A stretch of DNA of 64,000 bases from contig JANYJA010000060.1 of the NCBI GenBank assembly GCA_025358575.1, positions 17,193 through 81,192 of the forward strand, given 5' to 3'. The stretch is from Terriglobia bacterium. GTDB lineage: Bacteria; Acidobacteriota; Terriglobia; Bryobacterales; Bryobacteraceae. Made by a program: the position numbers and the translations under genes. This document shows positions 1 to 9,105 of this stretch, piece after piece (positions within the stretch are counted from its first letter, which is position 1; each line of letters starts with the position of its first letter). Under the pieces are notes generated by a model. That model was not told the DNA's origin. It saw nothing but the letters and a program-made list of their open reading frames with translations, and did no database searches.

Positions 1-1
1 C

Positions 2-892
2 GACGACAGGGGCCGATTCGTCTCCAATCTGGACCGGAAAGACTTCCACATTTTCGACGAGGGCAAGGCCCAGAAGATCGACTATTTCACGCGCGATCGC
101 AGCCAGCCGGTGGTAGTGGGCTTCCTGGTGGAAGTCAGCAACGCCATGAAGATCCACTGGAAAACTTATCAGGATGCGATCTCAGAGCTGATCCTGAACC
201 TGCTTCCCGGCGACAAGAAGTTCAGTGGGTATCTGATTTCCTACGGCAACGAGGCGGAGCTGCAGGTCAACACCACCAGCGATTCCGAGAAGATGGTGGA
301 GAAGCTGCGCCGCATCAAGCCGGCCGGGGGCGCGGCGCTGTACGATGCCATCTACGCGGCCTGCACCAATCGGGCGCTGGTGAAGGGCGAGCCCTACGAG
401 CCGCGCCGCGTCATCATCGTGATCGGCGATGGGCACGATTCGGCCAGCAAGAAATCATTGAACGAAGTGCTGGAGCTGGCGCAGCGTAATCTGGTAACCA
501 TCTACGCCATGAGTTCAGTGGCATTCGGCTTCGGCAGCGAGGGGGAAAAAAATCTCACGCGCCTTGCGGAAGAGACCGGCGGACGCGTGGAGTACCCGCT
601 GAACAATCTCTACAAAGACGTGTCTGGATATCTTTCGACGCCATCCGATGAGGGCAATTACGCGCTGAAGGTGGGGACTGGCGGATACGCGGCTGAAATC
701 GCCAACGGGATTTACCATGCCGTGGCCGATATTGCGGGAGAGGTCACCACGCAGTACATTCTGCGCTACACTCCTTCGGTTTCCGCCGAGGGCAAAGAAG
801 ATAAGGTGTTTCGAAATTTGAAAGTGCAAGTGGATCTGCCCAACGTAAAAGTGCGCTATCGGAAGGGCTACTATCCGCTGAGTCCGCAATAA
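2..892 (+). CDS. VWFA-related acidobacterial protein, 5' end outside window
   Basis: The reading frame is open from base 2, so the gene begins upstream; a GTG at 110 is internal. The fragment opens with the 'GRFVSNLDRKDFHIFDEGK' type segment that precedes the von Willebrand factor A fold in the acidobacterial VWFA-related family (TIGR03436), followed by the VWA fold and a short beta-rich tail. Family members are secreted or envelope proteins of unknown function, probably in adhesion or assembly. The metal-ion site is degenerate: where DxSxS is expected the sequence reads EVSNA, and the usual GGTALYDAI reads GGAALYDAI. The later Asp loop (GDGHDSAS) is kept. Family assignment is firm; metal binding is doubtful. 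The next gene starts 4 bases after the stop. Confidence 0.85.
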   Translation, partial: DDRGRFVSNLDRKDFHIFDEGKAQKIDYFTRDRSQPVVVGFLVEVSNAMKIHWKTYQDAISELILNLLPGDKKFSGYLISYGNEAELQVNTTSDSEKMVEKLRRIKPAGGAALYDAIYAACTNRALVKGEPYEPRRVIIVIGDGHDSASKKSLNEVLELAQRNLVTIYAMSSVAFGFGSEGEKNLTRLAEETGGRVEYPLNNLYKDVSGYLSTPSDEGNYALKVGTGGYAAEIANGIYHAVADIAGEVTTQYILRYTPSVSAEGKEDKVFRNLKVQVDLPNVKVRYRKGYYPLSPQ

Positions 893-896
893 AGCC

Positions 897-1721
897 ATGC
901 CCGCCGTCATTCCATTTCGCGTCCAGCCTCGCGCTGAGTATTCGGTGCTGGAATTAGCCGCGCCTGGGCGGCAGCCGGTTCCGATAGGAGTTTTGCTCTT
1001 GGACCCGGAATCAAATGAGGCGGCTTTCAAACTTCTACCCGATCGGGCGGAATTACTAGGCGACGAAGACGACGGTCCCGCCCTGGTGGATGCCGAATTT
1101 CTGGAAGCGCTCGATCTCGATTTCACCGAGCGCATCAAGGAGCTGGGCGGCAAACGATTTCGGGAGTCGCTGGAAGATTCGCTCTCGCATGTTTTGCGTA
1201 TCTCGGGCAGCGAAGCGGTCTTCGCGAGTAATTTCGACAGGACGCTGCAGCGTCTCTATCACGAGCATGTCGACACGCGCGTGCGACGCTTTGCCACGCA
1301 TCTCCCGCTGTACTCGATTCAAGCCGCCGCCACCAAGTGGGGTGAAGACCAGGAAGGCGAAATATCCGACTGGGTGCTGGCGCCAGAAGGAATGAAGCTC
1401 AACGAAGGCATGTTTGTGGCGCGGGTGGTGGGTCGCTCCATGGAGCCGCTGATTCCGGATGGAAGCTTCTGCATCTTTCGCGCGCCGGTGGTGGGGTCGC
1501 GCAATGGCAAGCGGCTGCTCATCGAGATTCTGGGCGCGACCGACCACAGCGCGCGCTACACGGTCAAGCGTTACACCAGCCGCAAGGTTCATTCTGAAGA
1601 GGGTGGATGGGAGCACGATGAAATTCGGCTGGAACCGCTCAATCGCGAATTTGAAGCCTTCTCACTGGCCCCGGATCAACTGCGCGTGATCGGTGAATTT
1701 GTTCAGGTTCTCGAACCCTGA
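897..1721 (+). CDS. S24/LexA-type peptidase domain fused to an unrecognised N-terminal domain
   Basis: This 274-residue protein ends in an S24 (LexA/UmuD/CI-C) peptidase fold. GRSMEPLIPDGSFCIFR carries the nucleophile Ser181, and YTVKRY carries the general base Lys224. The first ~135 residues contain no visible helix-turn-helix. They start with a strand-rich segment (EYSVLEL...PIGVLLLDPES) that resembles DUF3037-type 'IGVLL' proteins, which is a guess. It is therefore not an ordinary LexA repressor. Its stop codon overlaps the proposed mutY start (CTGA), so the two are probably co-translated, which points to DNA damage or repair. The self-cleavage site and partner are unknown. Confidence 0.8.
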   Translation: MPAVIPFRVQPRAEYSVLELAAPGRQPVPIGVLLLDPESNEAAFKLLPDRAELLGDEDDGPALVDAEFLEALDLDFTERIKELGGKRFRESLEDSLSHVLRISGSEAVFASNFDRTLQRLYHEHVDTRVRRFATHLPLYSIQAAATKWGEDQEGEISDWVLAPEGMKLNEGMFVARVVGRSMEPLIPDGSFCIFRAPVVGSRNGKRLLIEILGATDHSARYTVKRYTSRKVHSEEGGWEHDEIRLEPLNREFEAFSLAPDQLRVIGEFVQVLEP

Positions 1722-2713
1722 AGTCTTTCTCTGCGCTGCTGATCGCCTGGTACGACAGAGGTCACCGCGATCTTCCATGGAGGCGGACGCGCGATCCCTG
1801 GGCGATTCTGGTTTCCGAGATCATGCTGCAGCAGACGCGGGCGCAGACGGTCATCCCCTATTACGAGGCGTTTCTGGCGCGCTTCCCCGATCCTATATCG
1901 CTCGCTCGTGCCCCCGCTACCGAAGCGCTCGCCGCGTGGAGTGGGCTGGGCTATTACTCGCGTGTCCGCAATTTGCAGGCGGCGGGAAAACGGATCGTCG
2001 CATTGGGTCGTTTCCCTGATAATTATGAAGCCATCCGCAATTTGCCCGGCGTGGGCGATTATACCGCGGCGGCCGTCGCCAGCATTTCATTCGACCTTCC
2101 GTACGCCGTGCTCGACGGGAACGTGCTGCGGGTGCTGGCGCGTATCGCGAACGATGCCGGCGACATCGCGTCGTTGGCGACACGGAAGCGCTTTCAGCAG
2201 CTTGCCTGCGACCTTCTCGATAAAAAAAGGCCCGACATCTTCAATCAAGCGATCATGGAGCTCGGCGCGACCGTCTGCCTGCCCCGCTCGCCGCTCTGTT
2301 TGCTTTGTCCCGTGGCGAAACTCTGCGAAGCTCGCCAAAACGGAGCCCAAGAGAAGTTGCCCGTGAAGCTCCGAAAATCAGTGACGCAAGAAGCGGTTGT
2401 GGATCTGGTGCTCATCGAGAATGGTTCATTGCTCCTGCTGAAGCGGCGCGCCTCCGATTCGCGCCGCTTGGCGGGCTTCTGGGAGTTGCCGGAACTGAGT
2501 GAAATTCCCTCGCTTAAATCTATAAAACCGATCGGCACGGTGCGGCACAGCATCGTCAATCACCGTTACGAATTTCGCATCTACGCGGCGAAGCTGGCTG
2601 GCAGGAAGGCTCTTCCAGGATTCCAGTGGATCGACCGGGACGATATGAGCAGGGTGCCGGTGAGCTCGGTGGTGAAGAAGGCGTTGCGGGCAGCTACCAC
2701 CAATCTTCGCTAA
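1718..2713 (+). CDS. mutY: A/G-specific adenine glycosylase MutY
   Basis: MutY removes adenine mispaired with 8-oxoguanine. The first ATG in frame is 1823, but starting there would delete the catalytic glutamate. Upstream codons from 1718 read LKSFSALLIAWYDRGHRDLP and then SEIMLQQT, matching the conserved MutY N-terminus with catalytic Glu34. There is no ATG, GTG or TTG between the upstream in-frame stop at 1694 and 1823, so I propose CTG 1718. It overlaps the previous stop as CTGA; ATT 1697 is an alternative. Asp133 lies in LDGNV. The 4Fe-4S cluster cysteines are 187, 194, 197 and 203 (C-x6-C-x2-C-x5-C). A NUDIX-like 8-oxoG recognition domain follows (VVDLVLIENGSLLLLKRR). Length would be 331 residues, normal for MutY. 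Confidence 0.92.
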   Translation: MKSFSALLIAWYDRGHRDLPWRRTRDPWAILVSEIMLQQTRAQTVIPYYEAFLARFPDPISLARAPATEALAAWSGLGYYSRVRNLQAAGKRIVALGRFPDNYEAIRNLPGVGDYTAAAVASISFDLPYAVLDGNVLRVLARIANDAGDIASLATRKRFQQLACDLLDKKRPDIFNQAIMELGATVCLPRSPLCLLCPVAKLCEARQNGAQEKLPVKLRKSVTQEAVVDLVLIENGSLLLLKRRASDSRRLAGFWELPELSEIPSLKSIKPIGTVRHSIVNHRYEFRIYAAKLAGRKALPGFQWIDRDDMSRVPVSSVVKKALRAATTNLR

Positions 2714-2794
2714 GTGGTACCTATTCTCCGCGTCAGGGGAATAGTGTTGTGCTCCAGATAGCTGCAAGAATGAAAGGTCAACACAGGTCCATGC

Positions 2795-3583
2795 ATGCTC
2801 TCCGCGCGTCTCGCTTGGTCGATTCTGCTGGTCGCGCCCTCATTTTCGGGCGCTTCTTCAGATAGGTCTACGGCACCGTCGTATTCCGTCGCCAGTATCG
2901 TCAACGCGGCTACCAACACCGCGGGACTGCTCGCGCCCAATACCATCGCCACGATTTACGGCTCGAACTTGTCCTACGACACTCGCGCCGTGAGCATCGC
3001 CGACCTGGAATCGGGAGTTCTGCCCACGCGGCTGGGCGGCGTCACGGTCTACGTCAACAGCATCGCGGCGAATCTGTTTTATGTGTCGCCGACGCAGATC
3101 AATTTCCTCATCCCGAACGTTCTGATCCCGGAAGATGTGAATATTGTCGTCGCCAGAGAGGGGACAGCGGGTCCCTACGTGACAGTGACCCTGCTCGACG
3201 TGGCGCCAGGATTGTTTCAGTTGAGCAAAGATACGATCGTCGCGACGCATGCGGACGGGACCGTGATCACAGCCGCCGCGCCGGCGCAAGCGGAAGAGAT
3301 CGTGGTGCTTTATGGGGTGGGTCTGGGACCGACGGATCCGGAAGGCTCGTCGGGACAACTGGCGCAGGGTCCGCAGCCTATCCGGCACCGCGATCTGCAG
3401 GTTATCGTAGCCGGGACACCGGTGGACAGCGGAGCGATTTACTATGCGGGGGCGACGCCTGGATTCGCGGGACTATATCAGATCAACGTGAAGCTGCCCG
3501 GTGTGATGCCGACGAACCCGGAAGTTCGGGTCGCGCTGGGTGGGCAGGTGAGTCCAGCGGCACTGAAGATTCCGACGCAATAA
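2795..3583 (+). CDS. Secreted stand-alone TIGR03437-type domain protein
   Basis: This 262-residue protein has an N-terminal signal peptide (MLSARLAWSILLVAPSFSGA). The rest matches the Solibacter-type C-terminal domain TIGR03437: SIVNAATNTAGLLAPNTIATIYGSNLS at the front, VSPTQINFLIP in the middle, and GLYQINVKLPG near the end. In most proteins this module is a C-terminal add-on to NHL, kelch or VCBS propellers; here it is the whole mature protein. It is presumably exported and beta-rich. Its molecular role is unknown. The gene ends at a hairpin shared with the convergent Spy-like gene. Confidence 0.82.
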   Translation: MLSARLAWSILLVAPSFSGASSDRSTAPSYSVASIVNAATNTAGLLAPNTIATIYGSNLSYDTRAVSIADLESGVLPTRLGGVTVYVNSIAANLFYVSPTQINFLIPNVLIPEDVNIVVAREGTAGPYVTVTLLDVAPGLFQLSKDTIVATHADGTVITAAAPAQAEEIVVLYGVGLGPTDPEGSSGQLAQGPQPIRHRDLQVIVAGTPVDSGAIYYAGATPGFAGLYQINVKLPGVMPTNPEVRVALGGQVSPAALKIPTQ

Positions 3584-3585
3584 AC

Positions 3586-3623
3586 AAACTGGCCGCCGAT
3601 CAGCGTGAAACGGCGACCAGTTT
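3586..3623. terminator. Bidirectional hairpin between convergent genes
   Basis: AAACTGGCCGCCG at 3586-3598 pairs with CGGCGACCAGTTT at 3611-3623, giving a 13-bp stem with one C-A mismatch and a 12-base loop. It lies between the stops of two convergent genes (3583 and 3640). The terminal A and T runs would give a short U-stretch on either strand, so it could terminate transcription in both directions. Confidence 0.6.
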
Positions 3624-3639
3624 GGGATTTGCCGATTTA

Positions 3640-4101
3640 TTAGAACCGCTGTCCCGGTCCTCCGCCCATCATCCCCATTCCCTGGTGCCAACCGCCTTGA
3701 GATTCAAGAGCGGTGAGTTTGGTCTGCTGGTCGGGCGTCAGGATGGCGAAAATCGCGGCCTGCGCTTTGGCATCGGTTCCAATGCGTTGCGCGCTCAAGC
3801 CGCCGAGCGTCGCAGCGGCGGAATCAATGGTGGCAATGTCGTCTTTCTTGATCGCATCGCTCAGGCTCTGGTGCGCGGTCTTCATGTTAGCGGAGAGTCC
3901 GGAGTTGGCGGTCGCGGCGGTGGTCAAGATGGTGGTGGCCTGCGTCTGCTGCGCGGTGGTCAGCGAAAGTAAAGTGGTAAGGTGCGCCACGTGACGTTGA
4001 ACCATCGTGGCCGGATCGGGCGGAGTGTGCGGGCCCTGGGCGAAGACAAACGAGGTCAACAATAGAGTACTGCAAGCAATTCCTATCAGAGTTTTTTTCA
4101 T
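3640..4101 (-). CDS. Spy/CpxP-like periplasmic protein
   Basis: This 153-residue protein has a signal peptide (MKKTLIGIACSTLLLTSFVFA) and a helical mature part with two LTxxQ motifs: LTTAQQ near residue 52 and LTPDQQ near residue 128. These define the Spy/CpxP chaperone or stress-sensor family. The tail is Met/Gly/His-rich (HQGMGMMGGG), suggesting metal contact. In enterobacteria cpxP and spy respond to envelope stress through CpxR. Here a GTAAA-type repeat (4165-4180) lies 63 bases upstream of the start, which fits such control but is not proof of it. Confidence 0.8.
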   Translation of the reverse strand: MKKTLIGIACSTLLLTSFVFAQGPHTPPDPATMVQRHVAHLTTLLSLTTAQQTQATTILTTAATANSGLSANMKTAHQSLSDAIKKDDIATIDSAAATLGGLSAQRIGTDAKAQAAIFAILTPDQQTKLTALESQGGWHQGMGMMGGGPGQRF

Positions 4102-4563
4102 GGTCGTTATGCAAATCCTTCACTTATTAAACGCGTCTGCTACCCAAATGGTAACCCCGCGGGCGTAAAGATTTGTTAAACCGAAAACCGGCGGCCCGTG
4201 TTTTGATAGACGTGTCACCGAAGTCGCATGACTCACGGGTCTTTGCAAGCATCTTTGTTACTCGTCACGCTCGCGGTATGCTCGCACGCGGAGCGATCCA
4301 CGGCGTGGCGATTGAGCATTCATCCGGGTCGCCGCTGGCTTCCTGCGATGTGAAGGACACGAGGTTCAACGAATTGACCATTCTGCATGAACCGTTGAGC
4401 GTGAGTAATGCTATGGGAACCTCGGAACTGAAAGATTGTGGTAGCCCACGACGGAGGGCATGCTCGCGCGACTGTGAATGACAAGGACGGCAAGCCTGTT
4501 CCGGCGAAGGGAAAGAAAATGGAAGTGAAGGCCAACCATGTCGTGGCCGTGAAGCTGGCACTG
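4102..4563. other. Intergenic stretch with a possible gene remnant
   Basis: The part next to 4101 holds the promoter region of the Spy-like gene and its direct-repeat box. From about 4438 to 4578 the plus strand stays open and ends in TAG, reading fragments such as TVNDKDGKPVPAKGKK and then [14 protein letters not shown]. This looks like the 3' end of a secreted-protein gene whose front half has decayed. I cannot name a family, and no intact gene is present. Confidence 0.35.
4165..4180 (-). promoter_or_regulatory. CpxR-like direct repeat upstream of the Spy-like gene
   Basis: On the plus strand GTAAA at 4165 is followed 11 bases later by TTAAA at 4176. Read toward the minus-strand gene this is TTTAA-N6-TTTAC, ending 63 bases before the start codon at 4101. 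It is the weakest of five copies in the window, but it matches the others in period, orientation and distance. Confidence 0.5.
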
Positions 4564-5222
4564 CTAAGGCTCGAGTAGATGACCGTGAGCTCCTGAAAGT
4601 AACTCGCGCAAATCGGAAACCCAGTAATCAGGCCTCCACTTAGCCAGTTCAGCGGAATCGCCGTAGCCGTAGCGGACGGCGCAGACCTTGACTCCCGCAG
4701 CACGGGCGGCTTCCATATCGGCTGGGGAGTCGCCCACCATCAACGTTTCCGACGGTGGCGCGCCTAAGGCTTGCATAGAGGCGAGCAGCACGTCTGGTGC
4801 CGGTTTACACGGGAAGCCGTCGGTGCCTTGAACGTGATCGAAGTATGGAAGCAAACCAAATTTTTCGAGGACGATGCGGGTGGTCACGGTCGCCTTTGTA
4901 GTGGCGGTGGCTTTGCGCCCGTTGAGCTGAGACAGGGCTTCGATGACGCCCGGATATAAGTGCGTCGCGGCGTGATCGCGCTTGGGATACTCGGCCCGGT
5001 ATTGCTGAATCAGAGGCTCGATTTGTTCGGGGGAGTAGTGAAGGAAAAGATCCGTGAACAATGCGATCAGATGCAGGCCGATGTACTTCTTGAGAAATTC
5101 GAAGCTGGGTTGCGGGGCGTCAGCCACCGCGGAAAGAATCTGACCGACCGCGCCGCAAATGTCTTCGGCGGAGTCCAGCAGAGTTCCATCCAGGTCGAAC
5201 AGGTAAAACGGGTACTGCGGAA

Positions 5223-5226
<4 letters not shown>
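4564..5226 (-). CDS. HAD-superfamily phosphatase, phosphoglycolate phosphatase-like
   Basis: This 220-residue HAD hydrolase has motif [10 protein letters not shown] (nucleophile and acid Asp), a helical cap, a Thr-rich motif II region ([10 protein letters not shown]), motif III Lys in CKPAPD, and motif [13 protein letters not shown]. The length and cap size fit phosphoglycolate phosphatase (Gph) or a related small-phosphate phosphatase; the substrate is inferred. The start is TTG at 5226, which overlaps the ftsH stop as TTGA, so translation is probably coupled. Any later start would cut into motif I, which begins at residue 10. Confidence 0.82.
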
Positions 5227-7136
<1,910 letters not shown>

Positions 7137-7230
7137 AAAACCTCCGCGCCAACTTGGCGCTCCCACAGCGGCCTACTGCCTTCTTAGACGCCGAACCGCG
7201 AGCTACCGATTCGAACTTTCACTTTGACGT

Positions 7231-8580
7231 TCACTCACGAATCTCCAGCACTAGCCGAGTGTGCTCGGAAGCTGCATAACCGGCGGCAGGACCAAACAAA
7301 CGCGACCACACGATAGCTCCTTCGTGGATTAAAACCGGCCATTTGCGCCGCTCCCACAACGGTACTCGCGCCTCCTGAAATAAATGTTTGAGCTTATCTG
7401 TACCGGCGTGGCCTTCTCTGGTGTACTGGTCTCCAGGTCGCCAATTCCGCAATCCCAGAGAACCGGCTAACCGATCCCAGTCCAAACCGTTCACCTTATA
7501 ATTATATACGGATTCCACCGGTTTCAGTTCCAGACGCATGGTGCCAGCCCCAAAGGGGAGCAAGAGCGTGCCGGGAACCAAAACTAGCAATTCCCAGTCG
7601 CGATTAGCCTGAGTTTCGAGGCCGGGCGGCGACATCCGAATCCACTCAAATGAACGGAAAACATCGACTCCGGGCAACTGGATGCGCCCGTGTCCGTCCG
7701 GGGCCGCGGCCAACGCCCGCAAGGCTTCGGCATGGCAGAAATCGATACCACGTAAGTCGCCTCTGACCATTTCCACGGCGCGGCGCACTAGGCGCCGGGA
7801 CGCGGCGACGGGCAGCGCGCAAAGAGTGTTGACGTCGAAAAGCACGCGCGGGGGGATAGGCTGCAGAACAATCCCAGCCAAGCGATCGATCTCCGTTTGC
7901 CAGTAATCCTCTTCTCCTCGCGCCCACTCGGCGGTGTTGGCGAGCGTTGCGGGGAGTGCCGGGTTCCAGTCGCGCGTCAGGGCTGGCAAAAGCTGATGCC
8001 GGATGCGGTTGCGTGCGAAGGTCAAGTCGCGATTGGTTCCGTCTTCACGCCAAGCAAGGCCGCGTTCGGTTAGAAACCCTTCGACGTCATCGCGCCCGAT
8101 CTCGATGAGGGGCCGCACGCGCCCGTCCCCGGTAGTGGGCCGAATGGCGGCGAGACCAGCGGCCCCGGAACCGCGCAAAAAGCGGAATAACACGGTTTCC
8201 GCCTGGTCCGACGCGGTGTGCCCCAAGGCGATGCGGTCAAGGCCCAGCTCCGCCTTCGCGGAAGCGAAAAACCGCACGCGCGCTTCTCGACCTTCTTGCT
8301 CCACATTTCCGGGCGGCAGCATTGCCGCCGCGCCGTGAAACGCCAACTGCAAGTTTTGCGCGAGCTCTTGAACGAACCGGGCGTCCTCCCCGGACTCAGC
8401 GCCTCGCAGGCAGTGATTTAAATGGATGATGGTGAGACGAAGGCCCCAATCGCCAGCGAGCGCGGTTAGAACGTGCAGCAGGCATACTGAATCGGCACCG
8501 CCGGAGACGGCTACGCCGACATGCTGGCCCGGTGCCAGCATACCGAACCGCCGGATGGTCCGAACAACCCGCTCAATCAC
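7231..8580 (-). CDS. tilS: tRNA(Ile)-lysidine synthase TilS
   Basis: TilS attaches lysine to C34 of the CAU-anticodon isoleucine tRNA using ATP, which changes both codon and aminoacylation identity. The N-terminal PP-loop motif SGGADS is at residues 26-31. HLNHCLRGAESGEDARFV and LGHTASDQAETVLFR are typical TilS signatures. The C-terminal substrate-binding domain includes NWRPGDQ and KLKHLFQEARVP. The 449-residue length is normal. The start is GTG at 8580. It lies 94 bases upstream of ftsH on the same strand. Confidence 0.94.
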   Translation of the reverse strand: MIERVVRTIRRFGMLAPGQHVGVAVSGGADSVCLLHVLTALAGDWGLRLTIIHLNHCLRGAESGEDARFVQELAQNLQLAFHGAAAMLPPGNVEQEGREARVRFFASAKAELGLDRIALGHTASDQAETVLFRFLRGSGAAGLAAIRPTTGDGRVRPLIEIGRDDVEGFLTERGLAWREDGTNRDLTFARNRIRHQLLPALTRDWNPALPATLANTAEWARGEEDYWQTEIDRLAGIVLQPIPPRVLFDVNTLCALPVAASRRLVRRAVEMVRGDLRGIDFCHAEALRALAAAPDGHGRIQLPGVDVFRSFEWIRMSPPGLETQANRDWELLVLVPGTLLLPFGAGTMRLELKPVESVYNYKVNGLDWDRLAGSLGLRNWRPGDQYTREGHAGTDKLKHLFQEARVPLWERRKWPVLIHEGAIVWSRLFGPAAGYAASEHTRLVLEIRE

Positions 8581-8596
8581 ATCTTGATTTTAGAGG

Positions 8597-9055
8597 TTAC
8601 GCTTTGGGGTCGGCGGGCGGAGTTGCGGCTGGCGTCGCAGCCATTTTGGCGCGAATGCCTTTCATCCGTTCCCTGATGGCCAACACGCGCTCCGGGCCTC
8701 CCGGCGTCGCATTGATCAAAGCTTCGAGGTTGGCTAACGACTGTGGGCCGTATGCCGCGCGCATTTCCGGAAGCAGCGGCTCCAGCTTAGAGAAAACCGA
8801 AAAATGCTCGCCATTGGTGTCATTGAACAAATCGCCGCTGATCGCCCCGTGCTTTACCAAACCAGCTGCCATATCCCAGTAAGTCATTACCATGCGAAGG
8901 TGCCCGCTGTGTTCGCTGAACAGCGCGCGGTTCATGTCCTCTAAAGATTCCGGATGGAACTCCCGGAAGAACCAGTCGCGCGCCTGACGCATGGTGTCTT
9001 CGCGGCGCAACTCATAAAGTTTCAGAATCAAATCGGCTTCAGCTTGTTTCGACAT
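8597..9055 (-). CDS. Conserved-looking helical protein of unknown function
   Basis: This 152-residue protein is predicted to be soluble and mostly helical, with no signal peptide or TM segment. It begins with a helix containing LILKLYELRREDTMRQARDWFF. The middle (SGHLRMVMTYWDMAAGLVKHGAI) could be a small interaction domain like those of DUF4760-type proteins, though I cannot assign a family. The last ~20 residues are an Ala/Pro/Lys-rich disordered tail. It ends 16 bases before the tilS start, so it is likely the first gene of the tilS-ftsH transcript. Confidence 0.65.
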   Translation of the reverse strand: MSKQAEADLILKLYELRREDTMRQARDWFFREFHPESLEDMNRALFSEHSGHLRMVMTYWDMAAGLVKHGAISGDLFNDTNGEHFSVFSKLEPLLPEMRAAYGPQSLANLEALINATPGGPERVLAIRERMKGIRAKMAATPAATPPADPKA

Positions 9056-9105
9056 TGCCCAGTCAGCATAGCAAGATGCGGTAGCCTAGTCGTTCTTCTC
9101 GACGA

